A stretch of 64,000 nt of DNA. Source: Halobacillus amylolyticus (GTDB taxonomy: Bacteria > Bacillota > Bacilli > Bacillales > Halobacillaceae). Position numbers and translations under genes: made by a program. The notes under the pieces were generated by a model. It saw only the letters and a program-made list of their open reading frames with translations. It was not told the DNA's origin and searched no databases. The stretch covers positions 558,001 to 622,000 of the forward strand of contig NZ_CP095075.1 in the NCBI RefSeq assembly GCF_022921115.1. The letters run 5' to 3'. Below, piece by piece: positions 62,652 to 64,000 of the stretch. Numbering within the stretch: position 1 is the stretch's first letter; every line of letters begins with the position of its first letter.

Positions 62652-63812
62652 CTATTTTACTTCCTCTAAACGGGATGATATCGATAACTTGTGCGTACTC
62701 ATGACGAAACTAATAGCAGCCGCACCACTACTGATAAAAGGGAGCAACGAATATCCCCAATTTGCCACCACATAACTTCCAATGATTGAACCAAGTGTAA
62801 TCCCGATGTAAAGTGCTGTATTATTCCATGCAAATGCAGTCCCACGATGTTCTTGAAAGTCAGCAGCTAATCGTGCCTGATAGGATGTAAACCCTGCATA
62901 ACCAACCAGTGCCCAAAGAAACAAGATCAAATAGATCCATCCACCTGATGAGAAAAAGACACCTAGAACAATTAAAACGATTGAAAGCAAGGCTAGCGTA
63001 ACTTTGGATATAACACTCTCTCCGAAACGATCAGTCATTTGCCCACTTGTAAGGCTTCCCATAACGGCTCCAATTCCAAAAAATGTAACAGCTAATGAAA
63101 CTTCTGAGGTTGTAAATTTGTTTAGTGAGTAGAGTGCTGCTCCGAGGTAAACATAGAGGGCATACATGGAGATAGCCCAGATTGTTGTTACACTGACCGA
63201 ACCAAGTATTCTAGCCATATTCCCCTTTATAACTTTTCTTCCTGAAGGGATTCTCGGAATTGATTCCCATGTTTTAAAATTGATAACCACTAAAATTGCT
63301 CCCATCAAGGCCATTGCTAGAAATACGAATCGCCAGCCAAGCAAATGCTCCAATAATGCCCCTACAGGAGCACCTGCCCACAAAGCCATTAAATGTCCAG
63401 ATACAACTATGGACAGCCAAGCCCCTCGTCGATCTGAAGGAGCAACATCACCGATAATAGCGTAAATCAAAGGTGTGATCGAAGCGACGGACAAACCAGC
63501 CAAGATTCGACTGCCGATTAACCATGAAAATGAAGGAGCAAGACCTGTCAAAATATTGGCAAGCACGAACAGGAACAAGCCTAGTATAATAAAATATCTT
63601 CGCCCTTTTTTATCAGAAATCCAACCGAAGAAAGGAGCTGAAACAGCGTAGGTTATCGCAAAGACGGTTACCATCCACCCTGCCTCAGCAGAGGTAATAT
63701 GATATTCTTGGGAAATAAAGGGTAACAGAGGGGAGACTACAAACAAATCTGTCCCCATCAAAAACAAGGTAATCCAGCCAACTGTCAAACGTATTCTGCT
63801 TGAATTATCCAT
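62652..63812 (-). CDS. MFS transporter (drug/sugar efflux type)
   Basis: A 386-residue major facilitator with about twelve helices. The family's loop 2-3 motif appears as GWISDKKGRRYFI, and motif B/C-like sequence as SRILAGLSVASITPLIYAI; a second-half loop motif is GQMTDRFGE. It resembles AraJ/PbuE-type exporters. Substrate cannot be read. A GTG at 63815 precedes the ATG at 63812, which has CAGGGGGATA upstream. The last 185 nt of the window beyond it show no gene. Confidence 0.9.
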   Translation of the reverse strand: MDNSSRIRLTVGWITLFLMGTDLFVVSPLLPFISQEYHITSAEAGWMVTVFAITYAVSAPFFGWISDKKGRRYFIILGLFLFVLANILTGLAPSFSWLIGSRILAGLSVASITPLIYAIIGDVAPSDRRGAWLSIVVSGHLMALWAGAPVGALLEHLLGWRFVFLAMALMGAILVVINFKTWESIPRIPSGRKVIKGNMARILGSVSVTTIWAISMYALYVYLGAALYSLNKFTTSEVSLAVTFFGIGAVMGSLTSGQMTDRFGESVISKVTLALLSIVLIVLGVFFSSGGWIYLILFLWALVGYAGFTSYQARLAADFQEHRGTAFAWNNTALYIGITLGSIIGSYVVANWGYSLLPFISSGAAAISFVMSTHKLSISSRLEEVK

Positions 63813-64000
63813 CACCTATCCCCCTGAGAAGCAGTTTTTTATATGTTATTCGCTTGGGGATGGAAATGGTTTCATTATTTGAAAATGAATGTCCGTCGTG
63901 CAGATAATTTAATTCGGCTGTTTATAACAATTGAATGTTAGTGAAAATAGAGTATATTTTTTGAGTCTCTTATGCTCATATTTGGCTTATTTCTAAGTTT

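Noticed and set aside
1-64000. CRISPR array, tRNA cluster or prophage
   Set aside because: No regularly spaced repeats, no tRNA-like cloverleaf recognised, and no structural phage genes; only one phage-type HTH fragment was found.

Overview
This window is low-GC Firmicute chromosome, most likely from a spore-forming Bacillaceae; the repeat families and gene set suggest a moderately halophilic genus such as Halobacillus, Thalassobacillus or Virgibacillus, but the genus is an inference. Supporting signs are the B. subtilis-like order ypsA-gpsB-rnpB-ypsC-ypwA, strong AGGAGG ribosome sites, TTG and GTG starts, intrinsic terminators after most transcription units, and Bacillaceae-restricted families (YozE, YqfQ, DUF2584, DUF6501, YdjO, BpsA/BpsB, DynA).

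Layout. 0-8 kb: division and RNA genes (gpsB, RNase P RNA, a THUMP methyltransferase, an M32 carboxypeptidase), then a lipoprotein, an SDR, the alkylpyrone pair bpsA-bpsB and a tiny membrane protein behind a Fur-type box. 8-24 kb: core metabolism and repair, including an RNase H-like gene, cspD, fhs, thyA-folA, a frameshifted mobA, tatA-tatA-tatC, sbcD-sbcC, ung and msrAB. 24-44 kb: two dispersed repeat families nested in a terminator, a phosphatase, a ferredoxin, acylphosphatase, a decayed gamma-glutamylcyclotransferase-like gene, the double dynamin dynA, a foldase-like lipoprotein, Cu/Zn SOD, a second csp with a YdjO-like neighbour, alkaline phosphatase, an ABC-F protein, a YocH-type cell-wall protein, a PadR-LLM monooxygenase pair and cvfB. 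44.8-47.8 kb: a quinone/electrophile-resistance cluster (mhqR, ring-cleaving dioxygenase, mhqD, wrbA) with two almost identical palindromic operators.

48-61 kb is a zone of gene decay: a peptide-binding protein with an in-frame TGA, a truncated citrate synthase, and several frameshifted membrane, thioesterase and SRPBCC genes. Inside it lies the most striking feature: a 3.8-kb unit (53018-56806) bounded by outward-facing 38-bp Tn3-type inverted repeats. Each repeat is attached to the last codons of a related transposase, and the unit is flanked by the 5-bp direct repeat ATTAA. It carries a one-strand operon (MarR regulator, hotdog thioesterase remnant, MBL hydrolase, second thioesterase remnant, nitronate monooxygenase) and no intact transposase. 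The window ends with a base-excision pair (an Fpg-type glycosylase and endonuclease IV) and an MFS transporter.

No tRNA, rRNA operon, CRISPR array or intact insertion sequence was seen.
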